This document shows, piece by piece, positions 35,310 to 45,349 of a DNA stretch of 64,000 nt; position 1 is the stretch's first letter; every line of letters starts with the position of its first letter. The translations under genes and the position numbers were made by a program. Source of the stretch: Flavobacterium fluviale (lineage in GTDB: Bacteria; Bacteroidota; Bacteroidia; Flavobacteriales; Flavobacteriaceae); contig NZ_CP030261.1 in the NCBI RefSeq assembly GCF_003312915.1, positions 3,348,001 to 3,412,000 on the forward strand, given 5' to 3'. The notes under the pieces were generated by a model. It did not search any database, was not told where the DNA came from, and was given only the letters and a program-made list of their open reading frames with translations.

Positions 35310-36863
35310 TTATTTCGGGTTAAATACCAAAAACGGAATAATCATTTCTTCTAAGGAAATTCCGCCGTGCTGATATGTATTTTTGTAATAACTCACATAA
35401 TGATTGTAGTTGTTTACATAAGCCAAAAAGAAATCATTTTTGGCAAAAATAAACGAACTGCTCATGTTTATAGCTGGTAAACCAATTGTTTTTGGTTCTT
35501 TAACTACATAAACATCTTTTTGTTCATAGGTTAAACTACGACCGGTTTTGTAACGCAAATTTAGACTTGTATTTTTATCTCCCACAACTTTAGACGGATT
35601 TTTTACATTAATTGTTCCGTGATCTGTGGTTAAAATTAATTTGAATCCTAAAAGCTGTGCCTGCTGAATGATTTCTAATAAAGGAGAATTTTTAAACCAA
35701 CTTAGTGTTAATGAGCGATATGCCTTATCATCAGAAGCTAATTCTTTTACAACTTCCATTTCTGTTTTAGCATGCGAAAGCATATCTACAAAATTGTAAA
35801 CAACAGTAACTAAGTCATTACCTTTTAAAGCTTTGAAGTTTTCTGCAAGCTTTTTACCGCCGGCATAATTTGTAATTTTGAAATAATCTTCCTTAATATT
35901 TAAGCCTAATCTTTTCAATTGAGCCGATAGAAACTCAGCTTCGTAAAGATTTTTTCCGCCATCTTCAACGTCGTTTTTCCAATATTCAGGAAATTGTTTT
36001 TCCATATCCACAGGCATTAAGCCAGAGAAAATAGCATTTCTAGCATATTGAGTGGCTGTTGGAAGAATAGAATAATAAGGAACTTCTTTTTCTAATTTGT
36101 AATAATTGGCTATTACAGTTTCAAAAGATTTCCATTGGTCGTAACGAAGGTTGTCGATTACAACAAATAAAACAGGTTTGTCTTTCTTTTTTAACTCTGG
36201 AACAACTAATTCTTTAAATAAAGTATGAGATTGTATCGGTTTATCTGCTTTTGGTGCAAACCAATCTTCATAATTTCGTTCAATATATTTTCCAAATTGT
36301 GAATTGGCTTCAACTTTTTGAGATTCTAAAATTTCGATCATCGCCTGATCGTTGATGTTTTCAAGCTCTAATTCCCAGAAAAGTAATTTTTTATACAATT
36401 CCACCCAGTCTTCATACGAATTCACCATTGCCAATTCCATTGCAATTTTTCTGAATTCCTTTTGGTAATCTAAAGTTGTCTTTTCAGAAATCAATCGAGA
36501 ATGGTCCAGATTTTTTTTCAAACTCAATAAAATCTGATTCGGATTTACAGGTTTTATCAAGTAATCGGCGATTTTAGAACCTATGGCTTCTTCCATAATG
36601 TATTCTTCCTCGCTTTTTGTAATCATAATCATAGGTATAGCTGATTTTTTCTCTTTCATTTCAGAAAGGGTTTCTAAACCGCTCATTCCAGGCATATTTT
36701 CATCCAAAAAAACAATATCAAAATTGTCTTCTTCAAACAATGCGATAGCATCAAGTCCGTTATTACAAGTCGTAACTTCGTAATTTTTTTTCTCTAGAAA
36801 TAATATATGGGGCTTTAAAAGATCGATTTCATCATCGACCCAAAGTATTTTTATCTTATCCAT
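35310..36863 (-). CDS. porX: PorX response regulator with PglZ-type phosphatase/phosphodiesterase domain
   Basis: About 517 aa starting at MDKIKILWVDD. Residues 1-120 are a CheY-like receiver with phospho-acceptor Asp54 (IVFLDENMPG) and YLIKP. A helical linker follows, then an alkaline-phosphatase-superfamily PglZ domain (VLFVVIDNLRYDQWKSF, YSILPTATQYARNAIFSGL, YNFVDMLSHAKTEME, LILTTDHGTINVKNP), whose metal ligands D and H residues are present. This is the architecture of PorX, which with kinase PorY and sigma factor SigP controls the type IX secretion system in Porphyromonas; the PglZ domain cleaves oligonucleotides in vitro. porY and sigP are not in this window. In gliding flavobacteria it likely controls secretion genes. 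Confidence 0.93.
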   Translation of the reverse strand: MDKIKILWVDDEIDLLKPHILFLEKKNYEVTTCNNGLDAIALFEEDNFDIVFLDENMPGMSGLETLSEMKEKKSAIPMIMITKSEEEYIMEEAIGSKIADYLIKPVNPNQILLSLKKNLDHSRLISEKTTLDYQKEFRKIAMELAMVNSYEDWVELYKKLLFWELELENINDQAMIEILESQKVEANSQFGKYIERNYEDWFAPKADKPIQSHTLFKELVVPELKKKDKPVLFVVIDNLRYDQWKSFETVIANYYKLEKEVPYYSILPTATQYARNAIFSGLMPVDMEKQFPEYWKNDVEDGGKNLYEAEFLSAQLKRLGLNIKEDYFKITNYAGGKKLAENFKALKGNDLVTVVYNFVDMLSHAKTEMEVVKELASDDKAYRSLTLSWFKNSPLLEIIQQAQLLGFKLILTTDHGTINVKNPSKVVGDKNTSLNLRYKTGRSLTYEQKDVYVVKEPKTIGLPAINMSSSFIFAKNDFFLAYVNNYNHYVSYYKNTYQHGGISLEEMIIPFLVFNPK

Positions 36864-37056
36864 AAACAAATTTTATTTTTACTGCAATTTAAAGTTATAG
36901 AACTTAAAAAGTATTAAAAATAGTATAAAATTATCAAAGATAAAAAATGATTTTATGTTGATTTTTTACAATTTTAAATATAGTTATCTGACCATCATTC
37001 TAATTTTAATATTTATTTTTAAATAAAAAACTCCAAACTCTTTATTCTTATTTACT

Positions 37057-37064
37057 TATATTTG
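37057..37064 (+). promoter_or_regulatory. -7 box (TATATTTG) before the HD hydrolase gene
   Basis: A perfect TAnnTTTG match 24 nt before the GTG start at 37088. I see no TTG at the expected -33 distance, so the call rests on the -7 element and position only. It supports the GTG rather than a more upstream start. Confidence 0.45.
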
Positions 37065-37087
37065 TTGACCAAAAAAATAACCCGATT

Positions 37088-38317
37088 GTGACTCAGATCA
37101 ACAAATTAAAAATATTCAACGATCCTATTTATGGCTTTATTACGATTCCGAACGAGCTGATTTATGATTTAATCCAACATCCCTATTTTCAGCGCCTTCG
37201 CCGTATCTCTCAAATGGGATTGTCGTATTTAGTTTATCCAGGCGCAAATCACACTCGTTTTCATCATGCTTTAGGATGCATGCATTTAATGCAGAAAGCA
37301 ATTGATACGCTTCGTTTTAAAGATGTTGTGATATCTGCAGAAGAAGAAAATGCATTATTAATTGCTATTTTACTGCATGATATCGGACATGGGCCATTTT
37401 CTCACGCAATGGAAAGAAGTATTGTTGAAGATGTGCATCATGAAGCTATTTCATTATTATTTATGAATCAGCTAAATGAGGAGTTTGGCGGGAGATTGAG
37501 TTTGGCAATTCAGGTATTTAAAGGAGAATATCATAGGAAATTCATGCTGCAATTGATTTCAAGTCAGTTGGATATGGATCGAATGGATTATCTAAAACGT
37601 GACAGTTTTTATACTGGCGTTGCAGAAGGAAATGTCAATTCTGAACGATTGATTCAGATGATGAATGTTGAAAATGATGTTTTGGTTATTGAAGAAAAAG
37701 GAATTTATTCTGTAGAGAAGTTCTTGCTTTCCAGAAGGTTAATGTATTGGCAGGCTTATCTGCATAAAACCAGTTTGGTAGCCGAATTAATTTTAATGAA
37801 AACATTAAAGAGGGCTAAAGAGTTGACATTGAAAGGAATTAACCTACCTTGCAGTGAACCGCTTTCATATTTCATGCACAACAAAGTTACTTTGGATGAT
37901 TTTGATGCTGAAAAGTTAGATTTGTTTTCGCAGCTTGATGATTTTGATATTATTAGTGCTTTGAAAGCTTGGCAGAGACAAGATGATTTTGTTTTAAGTA
38001 CATTAAGCAAGATGATCATTAATAGAGATTTATTAAAAATAAAGTTAAGTGCAGAAAAAATTTCAATGGAAGAATCCCAATCATTGAAAGAACAATTTGC
38101 CAATTTGCATCATATTAGCCAATTAGAGGCTGGTTATTTTATTTTTAGAGGAAAAATTAAAAACCAAGCCTACAGTAAAGAAGCCGAACCTATTAGAATT
38201 TTGAAAAAAGATAAAACAATTGAAGATGTTGTTGAAGCTTCTGATCAGCTGAATTTGAAATCGTTATCTAAATTGGTAACAAAATATTATATCTGTTTCC
38301 CAAAACAACTTATCTAA
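37088..38317 (+). CDS. HD domain metal-dependent phosphohydrolase
   Basis: A 409-aa protein with an N-terminal HD domain: FQRLRRISQMGLSYLVYPGANHTRFHHALG, then LLHDIGHGPFSHAME with the His-Asp pair, and DMDRMDYLKRDSFYTG carrying the last metal ligand Asp. This is the YdhJ/dNTPase-like branch (SAMHD1 relatives), which may hydrolyse deoxynucleoside triphosphates, though the C-terminal half is not conserved enough to be certain. The start is GTG (positions 37088-37090); no ATG fits. Divergent from porX. Confidence 0.88.
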   Translation: MTQINKLKIFNDPIYGFITIPNELIYDLIQHPYFQRLRRISQMGLSYLVYPGANHTRFHHALGCMHLMQKAIDTLRFKDVVISAEEENALLIAILLHDIGHGPFSHAMERSIVEDVHHEAISLLFMNQLNEEFGGRLSLAIQVFKGEYHRKFMLQLISSQLDMDRMDYLKRDSFYTGVAEGNVNSERLIQMMNVENDVLVIEEKGIYSVEKFLLSRRLMYWQAYLHKTSLVAELILMKTLKRAKELTLKGINLPCSEPLSYFMHNKVTLDDFDAEKLDLFSQLDDFDIISALKAWQRQDDFVLSTLSKMIINRDLLKIKLSAEKISMEESQSLKEQFANLHHISQLEAGYFIFRGKIKNQAYSKEAEPIRILKKDKTIEDVVEASDQLNLKSLSKLVTKYYICFPKQLI

Positions 38318-38356
38318 AATTAACATTTAAAATCTATTTTTTATATTTTTGTCGCG

Positions 38357-39400
38357 ATGAAATTTACAGCAGAACAAATAGCAGGAATTTTAGAAGGAGA
38401 AGTTGTTGGGAATCCCAATGCAGAAGTTTCTAAACTTTCTAAAATCGAAGAAGGCGAAGAAGGATCGCTTACTTTTTTGGCTAATCCAAAGTATATCAAT
38501 TATATATATACAACAAAAGCGACTGTTACAATTGTTAATGACACTTTTGTTCCGGAGCAGGAAATTACGACTACACTAATAAAGGTAGAAGATGCTTATG
38601 CGGCATTTTCTAAGCTTTTGCATTTCTATAATCAAGTAAAATTAAATAAAACAGGTATAGAACCTCAGTCATTTATGTCTGAAGGAACTAAATATGGTGA
38701 AAATTTATATTTAGGAAGCTTCAGTTATGTAGGGCAAAATGTGGTTTTAGGGAATAATGTAAAAATTTATCCCAACAGTTTTATTGGTGATAACGTTGTT
38801 ATTGGTGACAATGTATTCATTTTCGCTGGAGCAAAAATTTATTCAGAAACTGTAATTGGTAATAATTGTACCATTCATTCTGGAACTATTATAGGTGCAG
38901 ATGGTTTTGGTTTTGTTCCAAATGAGGAAGGTATCTATAGTAAAGTACCTCAGATCGGAAACGTTATTATTGAAGATAATGTGGATATTGGCGCCAATAC
39001 TACGATAGACAGAGCAACTCTTGGTTCTACAATAATTAGAAAAGGAGTTAAATTAGACAATCAGATCCAGATCGCCCATAATGTGGAAATCGGTAAGAAC
39101 ACTGTAATTGCTGCTCAAAGCGGCGTTGCGGGCTCTACTAAAATTGGAGAAAACTGTATGATTGGAGGGCAGGTAGGTATTGCGGGCCACTTAATTATAG
39201 GTAATAATGTAAGACTTCAGGCTCAGTCTGGAGTTGCAAGAAACATTAAAGATGATGAAATTCTGCAAGGAACACCATCTCTTGGATACACAGATTTTAA
39301 TAAATCATATGTTCACTTTAAGAATCTGCCTAAAATTGTGTCCGAAGTTGAAGAATTAAAGAAACAAATAATAAACCCAAAAAATGGAAATAATGGTTAA
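38357..39400 (+). CDS. lpxD: UDP-3-O-(3-hydroxyacyl)glucosamine N-acyltransferase
   Basis: A 347-aa enzyme adding the second acyl chain in lipid A synthesis (third step). The N-terminal domain ([20 protein letters not shown]) recognises uridine, and from about residue 100 a left-handed beta-helix of hexapeptide repeats follows. The catalytic His lies in [16 protein letters not shown]. The C-terminal helix is present. A TATTTTTG box at 38344-38351 would place transcription start close to the ATG, giving a very short leader. The end of the gene overlaps the start of lpxC by 8 to 17 bp, so the two are translationally coupled. Confidence 0.95.
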   Translation: MKFTAEQIAGILEGEVVGNPNAEVSKLSKIEEGEEGSLTFLANPKYINYIYTTKATVTIVNDTFVPEQEITTTLIKVEDAYAAFSKLLHFYNQVKLNKTGIEPQSFMSEGTKYGENLYLGSFSYVGQNVVLGNNVKIYPNSFIGDNVVIGDNVFIFAGAKIYSETVIGNNCTIHSGTIIGADGFGFVPNEEGIYSKVPQIGNVIIEDNVDIGANTTIDRATLGSTIIRKGVKLDNQIQIAHNVEIGKNTVIAAQSGVAGSTKIGENCMIGGQVGIAGHLIIGNNVRLQAQSGVARNIKDDEILQGTPSLGYTDFNKSYVHFKNLPKIVSEVEELKKQIINPKNGNNG

Positions 39401-40781
39401 ACAGAAGACCATCAAGAATGAAATTTCGCTAACAGGAGTTGGATTACATACTGGAAAAGAAGTTACAATGACTTTTAAACCTGCTCCCGTTAATAATGGT
39501 TTCACTTTTGTAAGAGTAGATTTGCAAGGTCAGCCAGTTATTGAGGCTGATGCAAATTATGTTGTTAACACTCAAAGAGGTACAAATCTAGAGAAACTTG
39601 GAGTAAAAATTCAAACACCTGAGCACGTTTTAGCGGCAGTTGTTGGATGCGATTTGGATAATATTATTATTGAATTGAATGCCTCTGAACTTCCAATTAT
39701 GGATGGTTCATCAAAATATTTTGTTGAAGCAATAGAGAAAGCAGGAATTGAAGAACAAGATGCAAGCCGTAATGTTTATGTTGTAAAAGAGGTGATCTCA
39801 TTTACAGATGAAGCAACAGGAAGCGAAATTCTTGTTATGCCGAGCGATGAATATCAAGTAACTACAATGGTAGATTTTGGTACAAAAGTTTTAGGTACTC
39901 AAAATGCTACACTTAAAAGTCTTTCAGATTTTAAACAAGAAATTGCAAGCTCAAGAACTTTTAGTTTTTTACATGAATTAGAATCATTGTTAGAAAACGG
40001 ACTTATAAAAGGCGGCGATTTAAATAACGCAATTGTTTATGTAGATAAAGAGATTTCTGAGTCTACAATGGAAAATTTAAAGAAAGCATTTGGTAAGGAT
40101 GAAATATCTGTAAAACCAAATGGAGTTCTAGATAATCTTACACTGCATTACCCAAATGAAGCAGCAAGACATAAATTGCTTGATGTTATAGGAGATTTGT
40201 CTCTTATTGGTGTTCGAATTCAAGGAAAAATTATTGCTAATAAACCGGGTCACTTTGTAAATACTCAATTTGCTAAAAAGCTGGCTAAGATTATTAAAAT
40301 AGAACAGAGAAATCATGTTCCTACTTATGATTTGCATCAAGAACCATTGATGGATATTCATAAAATTATGGCAATGCTTCCTCACAGACCTCCATTTTTG
40401 TTAATTGATAGAATTATCGAAATGTCTGACCGTCACGTGGTTGGATTGAAAAATGTTACTATGAACGAAAATTTCTTCGTAGGGCATTTTCCAGAAGCAC
40501 CAGTAATGCCAGGGGTTTTAATTGTTGAAGCAATGGCGCAGACAGGGGGTATTTTGGTATTGAGTACAGTTCCAGATCCTGAGAATTATTTAACGTATTT
40601 CATGAAAATTGATAATGTTAAATTTAAACACAAAGTGTTGCCGGGAGATACTTTAATTTTTAAATGTGAGTTAATTTCTCCTATCAGAAGAGGGATTTGT
40701 CATATGCAGGCAAACGCCTATGCAAATGGTAAATTAGTTACTGAGGCAGAATTAATGGCACAAATAGCAAGAAAACAATAA
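39384..40781 (+). CDS. lpxC-fabZ: LpxC-FabZ fusion: UDP-3-O-acyl-GlcNAc deacetylase / 3-hydroxyacyl-ACP dehydratase
   Basis: A 465-aa bifunctional protein. Residues about 8-300 are LpxC, the committed zinc deacetylase of lipid A synthesis: [26 protein letters not shown] (first zinc His) and [16 protein letters not shown] (second His and the Asp). Residues about 320-465 are FabZ, with [13 protein letters not shown] and the catalytic His and Glu in [21 protein letters not shown]. The fusion is usual in Bacteroidetes and links the enzymes that compete for 3-hydroxyacyl-ACP. Two ATGs (39384 and 39393) are possible; [10 protein letters not shown] from the second is the commoner family start. Confidence 0.96.
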   Translation: MEIMVKQKTIKNEISLTGVGLHTGKEVTMTFKPAPVNNGFTFVRVDLQGQPVIEADANYVVNTQRGTNLEKLGVKIQTPEHVLAAVVGCDLDNIIIELNASELPIMDGSSKYFVEAIEKAGIEEQDASRNVYVVKEVISFTDEATGSEILVMPSDEYQVTTMVDFGTKVLGTQNATLKSLSDFKQEIASSRTFSFLHELESLLENGLIKGGDLNNAIVYVDKEISESTMENLKKAFGKDEISVKPNGVLDNLTLHYPNEAARHKLLDVIGDLSLIGVRIQGKIIANKPGHFVNTQFAKKLAKIIKIEQRNHVPTYDLHQEPLMDIHKIMAMLPHRPPFLLIDRIIEMSDRHVVGLKNVTMNENFFVGHFPEAPVMPGVLIVEAMAQTGGILVLSTVPDPENYLTYFMKIDNVKFKHKVLPGDTLIFKCELISPIRRGICHMQANAYANGKLVTEAELMAQIARKQ

Positions 40782-40855
40782 TAAATTATCAAATTTATTG
40801 TTTAGGTTTGTTGCCTGAAATTAGAATATTTTAATTAAAAATATAAAACATACAG

Positions 40856-41641
40856 ATGAATCAACCATTAGCATATGTTCATCCTGGCGCGAAAATCGCT
40901 AAAAACGTTGTAATAGAGCCATTTACAACAATTCACAATAATGTTGTTATTGGTGATGGTACTTGGATTGGTTCAAATGTGACCATTATGGAAGGAGCTC
41001 GAATTGGTAAAAATTGCAATATTTTTCCAGGGGCTGTAATTTCTGCTGTGCCACAAGATTTAAAATTTGGAGGAGAAGATTCTCTTGCCATTATTGGAGA
41101 TAATTGTACAATTAGAGAATGCGTAACTATAAATAGAGGAACAATTGCATCTGGCCAAACAGTAATTGGAAACAATTGTTTAGTAATGGCTTACGCGCAT
41201 ATTGCCCACGACTGCGAAATTGGAAACAATGCAATTATTGTGAACGGTGTTGCTTTGGCAGGTCACGTAGTGGTTGGTAATCATGCTGTTATTGGAGGTC
41301 TAGCGGCAATTCATCAGTTTATTCATATTGGAGATCACGCTATGATTTCTGGAGGATCATTGGTTAGAAAAGATGTTCCGCCGTTTACAAAAGCTGCAAA
41401 AGAGCCTTTGTCGTATGTTGGAATTAACTCAGTTGGTTTAAGAAGAAGAGGTTTCAGTACTGAAAAAATTAGAGAAATTCAGGAAATCTATAGAATTTTA
41501 TACCAAAAGAATTATAATACAACTCAAGCTTTAAGTATTATTGAAGCAGAAATGGAAGCTACTCCCGAAAGAGATGAAATTCTTGATTTTATTAGAAATT
41601 CTTCTCGAGGAATTATGAAAGGTTATTCAGGAAACTATTAA
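40856..41641 (+). CDS. lpxA: Acyl-ACP-UDP-N-acetylglucosamine O-acyltransferase
   Basis: A 261-aa enzyme catalysing the first step of lipid A synthesis. A left-handed beta-helix of hexapeptide repeats fills residues 5-185 (VHPGAKIAKNVVIEP; AVIGGLAAIHQFIHIGDHAM), with the catalytic His in AYAHIAHDCEIGNNAI. The C-terminal helical domain (STEKIREIQEIYRILYQKN) makes the trimer. Third gene of the lpx set, 74 bp after the lpxC-fabZ fusion. Confidence 0.96.
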   Translation: MNQPLAYVHPGAKIAKNVVIEPFTTIHNNVVIGDGTWIGSNVTIMEGARIGKNCNIFPGAVISAVPQDLKFGGEDSLAIIGDNCTIRECVTINRGTIASGQTVIGNNCLVMAYAHIAHDCEIGNNAIIVNGVALAGHVVVGNHAVIGGLAAIHQFIHIGDHAMISGGSLVRKDVPPFTKAAKEPLSYVGINSVGLRRRGFSTEKIREIQEIYRILYQKNYNTTQALSIIEAEMEATPERDEILDFIRNSSRGIMKGYSGNY

Positions 41642-41794
41642 TTTTAGTTCCGATGGCTATAGGAATAGATTTCTGATTTTAGATTTCTAAACCGTACATT
41701 AAAATTGAAAACAGAATTATTACAAATAAATGAATGGAGAATTTATTCTCGATGAGAATCTAAAATCTACATTCTAAAATCTAAAATAAAACAA

Positions 41795-42361
41795 ATGGCG
41801 TCTACATCAGATATTAGAAACGGATTGTGTATTAAATTTAATCACGATATCTATAAAATTATTGAATTTCTTCACGTAAAACCTGGGAAAGGTCCAGCTT
41901 TCGTAAGAACAAAACTTAAAAGTTTAACAACAGGAAAAGTATTAGATAATACATTTTCTGCTGGACATAAAATAGAAGATGTTCGTGTTGAGACACATAC
42001 TTTTCAGTTTTTATATGCTGAAGGAGATGAATTCCATTTCATGAATGCTGAAACTTTTGAACAGATTTCATTGAACAAGAATATTTTAGATGCTCCAGCA
42101 TTGTTGAAAGAAGGAACAAATGTAATGGTTCAGATTAATACTGAAACTGATTTACCTTTGTCTGTTGATATGCCAACATCTGTAATTCTAGAAGTTACTT
42201 ATGCTGAACCAGGTGTAAAAGGTAACACAGCAACAAATGCAACAAAATCTGCTACAGTAGAAACAGGTGCAAGCATCAACGTTCCTTTGTTTATCAATGA
42301 AGGAGATAAAATTAAAATCGATACAGCTTCAGGTTCTTACATGGAGCGTGTAAAAGAGTAG
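41795..42361 (+). CDS. efp: Elongation factor P
   Basis: A 188-aa translation factor that relieves ribosome stalling at polyproline. The three beta domains are in order: an N-terminal KOW domain with LHVKPGKGPAFVRTKLKSL, an OB domain with EQISLNKNILDAPALLKEG, and a C-terminal OB domain ending TASGSYMERVKE. The tip lysine lies in the PGKG loop. It follows lpxA after 153 bp of word-repeat spacer, on the same strand. Confidence 0.97.
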   Translation: MASTSDIRNGLCIKFNHDIYKIIEFLHVKPGKGPAFVRTKLKSLTTGKVLDNTFSAGHKIEDVRVETHTFQFLYAEGDEFHFMNAETFEQISLNKNILDAPALLKEGTNVMVQINTETDLPLSVDMPTSVILEVTYAEPGVKGNTATNATKSATVETGASINVPLFINEGDKIKIDTASGSYMERVKE

Positions 42362-42385
42362 TTTTTTAATTAAGATAATTTGACA

Positions 42386-42450
42386 ATGAGTCAATTAGAA
42401 AATTTATGAATCGACATATTTTTTGTATATTCATATTCTAATTGACTCAT
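42386..42450. repeat. 15-bp inverted repeat in the efp to lpxD-like spacer
   Basis: ATGAGTCAATTAGAA at 42386-42400 is the exact reverse complement of 42436-42450; further copies of TCTAATTGAC and TTTTCTAATT continue to 42477. The same vocabulary (CTAATTGAC, ATAATTAG) makes up the hisA-hisF spacer at 59787-59848. Confidence 0.65.
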
Positions 42451-42482
42451 TTTCTAATTGACAAATTTTCTAATTATAATAT

Positions 42483-43412
42483 ATGAAATTTCCAAAGAGT
42501 CATTCTTTACAAGAAATTGCAAATTTGCTTAACTGCAAATTTATTGGTGACAAAGACTTTCAAGTTTTAGGCATGAACGAAATACATGTTGTGGAACCTG
42601 GTGATATAGTTTTTGTTGACCATCCAAAATATTACGACAAAGCGCTGCAGTCGGCGGCTACTATTGTTTTGATAAACAAAGAAGTAGAATGCCCAGAAGG
42701 CAAAGCACTTTTGATTTCTGATGATCCATTTAGAGATTTCAATATTTTAACCAAACACTTTAAACCTTTCCAATTTGCAAATGTTGCGATAGCAGCTTCA
42801 GCAGTAATAGGAGAGGGGACTATAATTCAGCCTAATAGTTTTGTTGGTAACCATGTTAAAATTGGTAAAAACTGCCTAATTCATTCTAATGTTTCTATCT
42901 ACGATCACACTATTATTGGTGATAACGTGATTATTCATGCAGGAACTATTTTAGGTGCTGATGCTTTTTATTACAAAAAACGTCCAGAAGGCTTTGATCA
43001 ATTAGTTTCTGGCGGAAGAGTAGTTATTGAAGATAATGTTGGTATTGGTGCGCTTTGTACAATCGACAAAGGAGTTACAGGTGACACAACAATTGGTGCT
43101 GGAACAAAGCTGGATAATCAAGTACATGTTGGGCATGATACGGTTATCGGAAAAAAATGTCTGATCGCTTCACAAACTGGTATTGCCGGTTGTGTTATTA
43201 TTGAAGACGAAGTAACACTTTGGGGGCAGGTTGGAACAACAAGCGGTATTACAATTGGTACAAAAGCTGTTGTTATGGGACAGACAGGTGTTACAAAATC
43301 AGTTGAAGGCGGAAAATCATATTTTGGTACTCCAATTGAAGAATCGAGAGAAAAATTGAAACAATTAGCCAATATTAAGAAGATTCCTGAAATTTTAAGT
43401 AAATTGAAGTAA
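42483..43412 (+). CDS. Second LpxD-like N-acyltransferase
   Basis: A 309-aa LpxD paralogue: N-terminal uridine-binding-like domain (LQEIANLLNCKFIGDKDF, PGDIVFVDHPKYYDKAL), then hexapeptide repeats (LIHSNVSIYDHTIIGDNV) and a His in NQVHVGHDTVIGKKC. It is shorter than the true LpxD at 38357 and lacks its C-terminal helix extension. It ends one base before the next gene. Bacteroidetes often keep two such genes; the second may acylate a different sugar nucleotide. Distance and sequence suggest an ancient paralogue, not a recent copy. Confidence 0.85.
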   Translation: MKFPKSHSLQEIANLLNCKFIGDKDFQVLGMNEIHVVEPGDIVFVDHPKYYDKALQSAATIVLINKEVECPEGKALLISDDPFRDFNILTKHFKPFQFANVAIAASAVIGEGTIIQPNSFVGNHVKIGKNCLIHSNVSIYDHTIIGDNVIIHAGTILGADAFYYKKRPEGFDQLVSGGRVVIEDNVGIGALCTIDKGVTGDTTIGAGTKLDNQVHVGHDTVIGKKCLIASQTGIAGCVIIEDEVTLWGQVGTTSGITIGTKAVVMGQTGVTKSVEGGKSYFGTPIEESREKLKQLANIKKIPEILSKLK

Positions 43413-43413
43413 T

Positions 43414-43776
43414 ATGTCTATTAAAGAATTTGTTCAGAAATTTTATAAGTCAGATGCCTTAATTGATAGCGAAATCTTAAAATCATATCTGCATCCCGAG
43501 GTTGTATTGGAATGGAACAGCAGTAAAGGTTTTATTCAAATGGATTATGATGAGATACTCGAAATGGCCAATGAGCTAAGTCGCGCGTATGTAAGATCTA
43601 AAGTTAGGATTAGTCATATAATTAGCGAAGATGACTTAGTATCAGTGCGTTATTCTCATTTTGTAAAAACAATTGAGAATCCTAGAGAAGAAATGTTATT
43701 AGCGCATTTTTCAACAATCTGGCAGATCAAAGATGATAAACTGTATAGAGGTTATCAAATGAGTCAATTTTCTTAA
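43414..43776 (+). CDS. Small NTF2/SnoaL-like protein
   Basis: A 120-aa protein with the cone-shaped fold signature: an N-terminal helix (SIKEFVQKFYKSDALIDSE), LHPEVVLEWNSSKGFIQMDYDEIL, and closing strands (AHFSTIWQIKDDKLYRGYQMSQ). Such domains occur in isomerases, cyclases and ligand carriers, and no catalytic residues allow a choice. It begins one base after the stop of the LpxD-like gene, so the pair is translationally linked. Confidence 0.8.
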   Translation: MSIKEFVQKFYKSDALIDSEILKSYLHPEVVLEWNSSKGFIQMDYDEILEMANELSRAYVRSKVRISHIISEDDLVSVRYSHFVKTIENPREEMLLAHFSTIWQIKDDKLYRGYQMSQFS

Positions 43777-43819
43777 TATTTTTTTGACAATAAAAGAGGC
43801 AAAATACATTACAAAACCT

Positions 43820-43827
43820 TATTTTTG
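43820..43827 (+). promoter_or_regulatory. -7-like box (TATTTTTG) before sucD
   Basis: Matches TAnnTTTG 36 nt before the sucD ATG. The nearest TTG at 43784 is too far for the usual spacing, so this is a tentative promoter. Confidence 0.4.
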
Positions 43828-43862
43828 CAACACAAATTTAAAAACTACATAAAATATATATC

Positions 43863-44735
43863 ATGAGTGTTTTAGTTAATAAAGATTCCAAAATAATTGT
43901 TCAGGGATTTACAGGAAGCGAAGGAACTTTCCACGCTTCTCAAATGATTGAGTATGGTACTAATGTTGTTGGAGGTGTAACTCCAGGAAAAGGTGGTACC
44001 AGCCATTTAGAGCGTCCGGTTTTTAATACAGTAAAAGATGCTGTTGATCAAGCTGGTGCTGATACTTCTATCATTTTTGTTCCGCCAGCTTTTGCTGCTG
44101 ATGCAATTATGGAAGCTGCTGATGCTGGAATTAAAGTAATTATTGCTATTACAGAAGGAATTCCTGTAGCAGATATGATTAAAGCAAATAATTATGTTAA
44201 AGAAAGAAATTCTAGATTAATTGGTCCAAACTGTCCAGGTGTAATTACTCCAGGTGAAGCTAAAGTTGGTATTATGCCAGGTTTCGTTTTCAAAAAAGGT
44301 ACAGTTGGTATTGTATCTAAATCTGGAACTTTAACTTACGAAGCTGCTGACCAAGTTGTAAAACAAGGTTTAGGAATCACTACAGCTATTGGTATTGGTG
44401 GAGATCCAATTATTGGAACTACAACTAAAGAAGCTGTAGAATTATTAATGAACGATCCTGAAACTGAAGCAATCATTATGATTGGTGAAATTGGAGGTCA
44501 ATTAGAAGCTGATGCTGCTAGATGGGTAAAAGCTGATGGTAACCGTAAACCAGTTATTGGTTTTATCGCTGGAGAAACTGCTCCTGCTGGTAGAACAATG
44601 GGTCACGCAGGTGCTATTGTTGGTGGTTCTGATGACACTGCTGCTGCTAAAAAACAAATTATGAGAGACAACGGAATTCACGTTGTTGATTCACCAGCTG
44701 AAATTGGTAAAAAAGTAAAAGAAGTACTTGGATAA
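43863..44735 (+). CDS. sucD: Succinate-CoA ligase, alpha subunit
   Basis: A 290-aa TCA-cycle enzyme subunit. The CoA-binding Rossmann domain opens [19 protein letters not shown], followed by [13 protein letters not shown]; the ligase domain has [17 protein letters not shown] and the phosphorylated His in [13 protein letters not shown]. No sucC beta-subunit gene is next to it, which is common in Bacteroidetes. Codon use looks highly expressed (strongly biased Gly and Thr codons). It ends at a clear terminator. Confidence 0.96.
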   Translation: MSVLVNKDSKIIVQGFTGSEGTFHASQMIEYGTNVVGGVTPGKGGTSHLERPVFNTVKDAVDQAGADTSIIFVPPAFAADAIMEAADAGIKVIIAITEGIPVADMIKANNYVKERNSRLIGPNCPGVITPGEAKVGIMPGFVFKKGTVGIVSKSGTLTYEAADQVVKQGLGITTAIGIGGDPIIGTTTKEAVELLMNDPETEAIIMIGEIGGQLEADAARWVKADGNRKPVIGFIAGETAPAGRTMGHAGAIVGGSDDTAAAKKQIMRDNGIHVVDSPAEIGKKVKEVLG

Positions 44736-44741
44736 TATCCA

Positions 44742-44765
44742 GTCCCGATCCCGAAATTTTGGGAC
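44742..44765. repeat. Second copy of the CCCGA/TCGGG hairpin
   Basis: Differs from 4947-4970 at two bases (ATTTTGGGAC for ATCTCGGGAC). GTCCCGA can pair with TTGGGAC through one G-T pair. It lies directly after the sucD stop and before its terminator. Confidence 0.6.
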
Positions 44766-44785
44766 GTGATAAAATAATAAATTCC

Positions 44786-44818
44786 AAAAAAGTCTCAATA
44801 TTTTGTTGAGACTTTTTT
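44786..44818 (+). terminator. Terminator after sucD
   Basis: AAAAAAGTCTCAA at 44786-44798 and TTGAGACTTTTTT at 44806-44818 form a perfect 13-bp stem (7-nt loop) ending in T6. Confidence 0.9.
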
Positions 44819-44898
44819 ACATTTTTAAAATGATTGGAATATAATTTAAAACGCAGCAACTTAGAGACTTAGTTTCTTAGAAGCTTAAAATTAAAAAG

Positions 44899-45327
44899 AT
44901 GAGTAAAGGATTAGAAAAATTTAAAGTAAGTAATAGTTTTACTTTTACTGTAAATGATAGTTTAGAAGAAGTTTGCAATGCTCCAGAAGGAAGTGCAGGA
45001 ATTTTTATCGTTTATGGCGTTGCAGCAGATGAAAAAGAACTAATTATGGTTGGTTCTACTGGAACTGTACAAAATGACGGAACTTTAAAAAGCAAAAATG
45101 GCGGACTTTATGATAAAATCGTAAACGGACACCAATTTGCAAAAACAGGAAGAAAATATTCTTGGCCGGCGCAAATGAAATTGGAGAATATAGAATCTCT
45201 AGAAGTAGTTTGGTATGAAACATTTAATGCAGATGTAAAAGCAATTCCAACAGCTGTTGAAGGAGAGGTTTTGCAGAACTTTCTAGATCAAAGTGGTAAA
45301 CTGCCTAGATGGAATGTAGCATTCTAA
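44899..45327 (+). CDS. GIY-YIG-like domain protein (catalytic residues altered)
   Basis: A 142-aa cytosolic protein. Residues 34-56 read GIFIVYGV...LIMVGSTG, close to the GIY...YIG strands but with Phe for Tyr and Met-Val-Gly for Tyr-Ile-Gly; GGLYDKIVNGHQF follows, and the C-terminal VEGEVLQNFLDQSGKLPRWN has a Glu and Asn at the spacing of the metal-site Glu. So it may be a divergent GIY-YIG nuclease-like fold; activity is doubtful. Monocistronic between two terminators. Confidence 0.6.
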   Translation: MSKGLEKFKVSNSFTFTVNDSLEEVCNAPEGSAGIFIVYGVAADEKELIMVGSTGTVQNDGTLKSKNGGLYDKIVNGHQFAKTGRKYSWPAQMKLENIESLEVVWYETFNADVKAIPTAVEGEVLQNFLDQSGKLPRWNVAF

Positions 45328-45349
45328 ATCTATTCACAATAAAATAATC

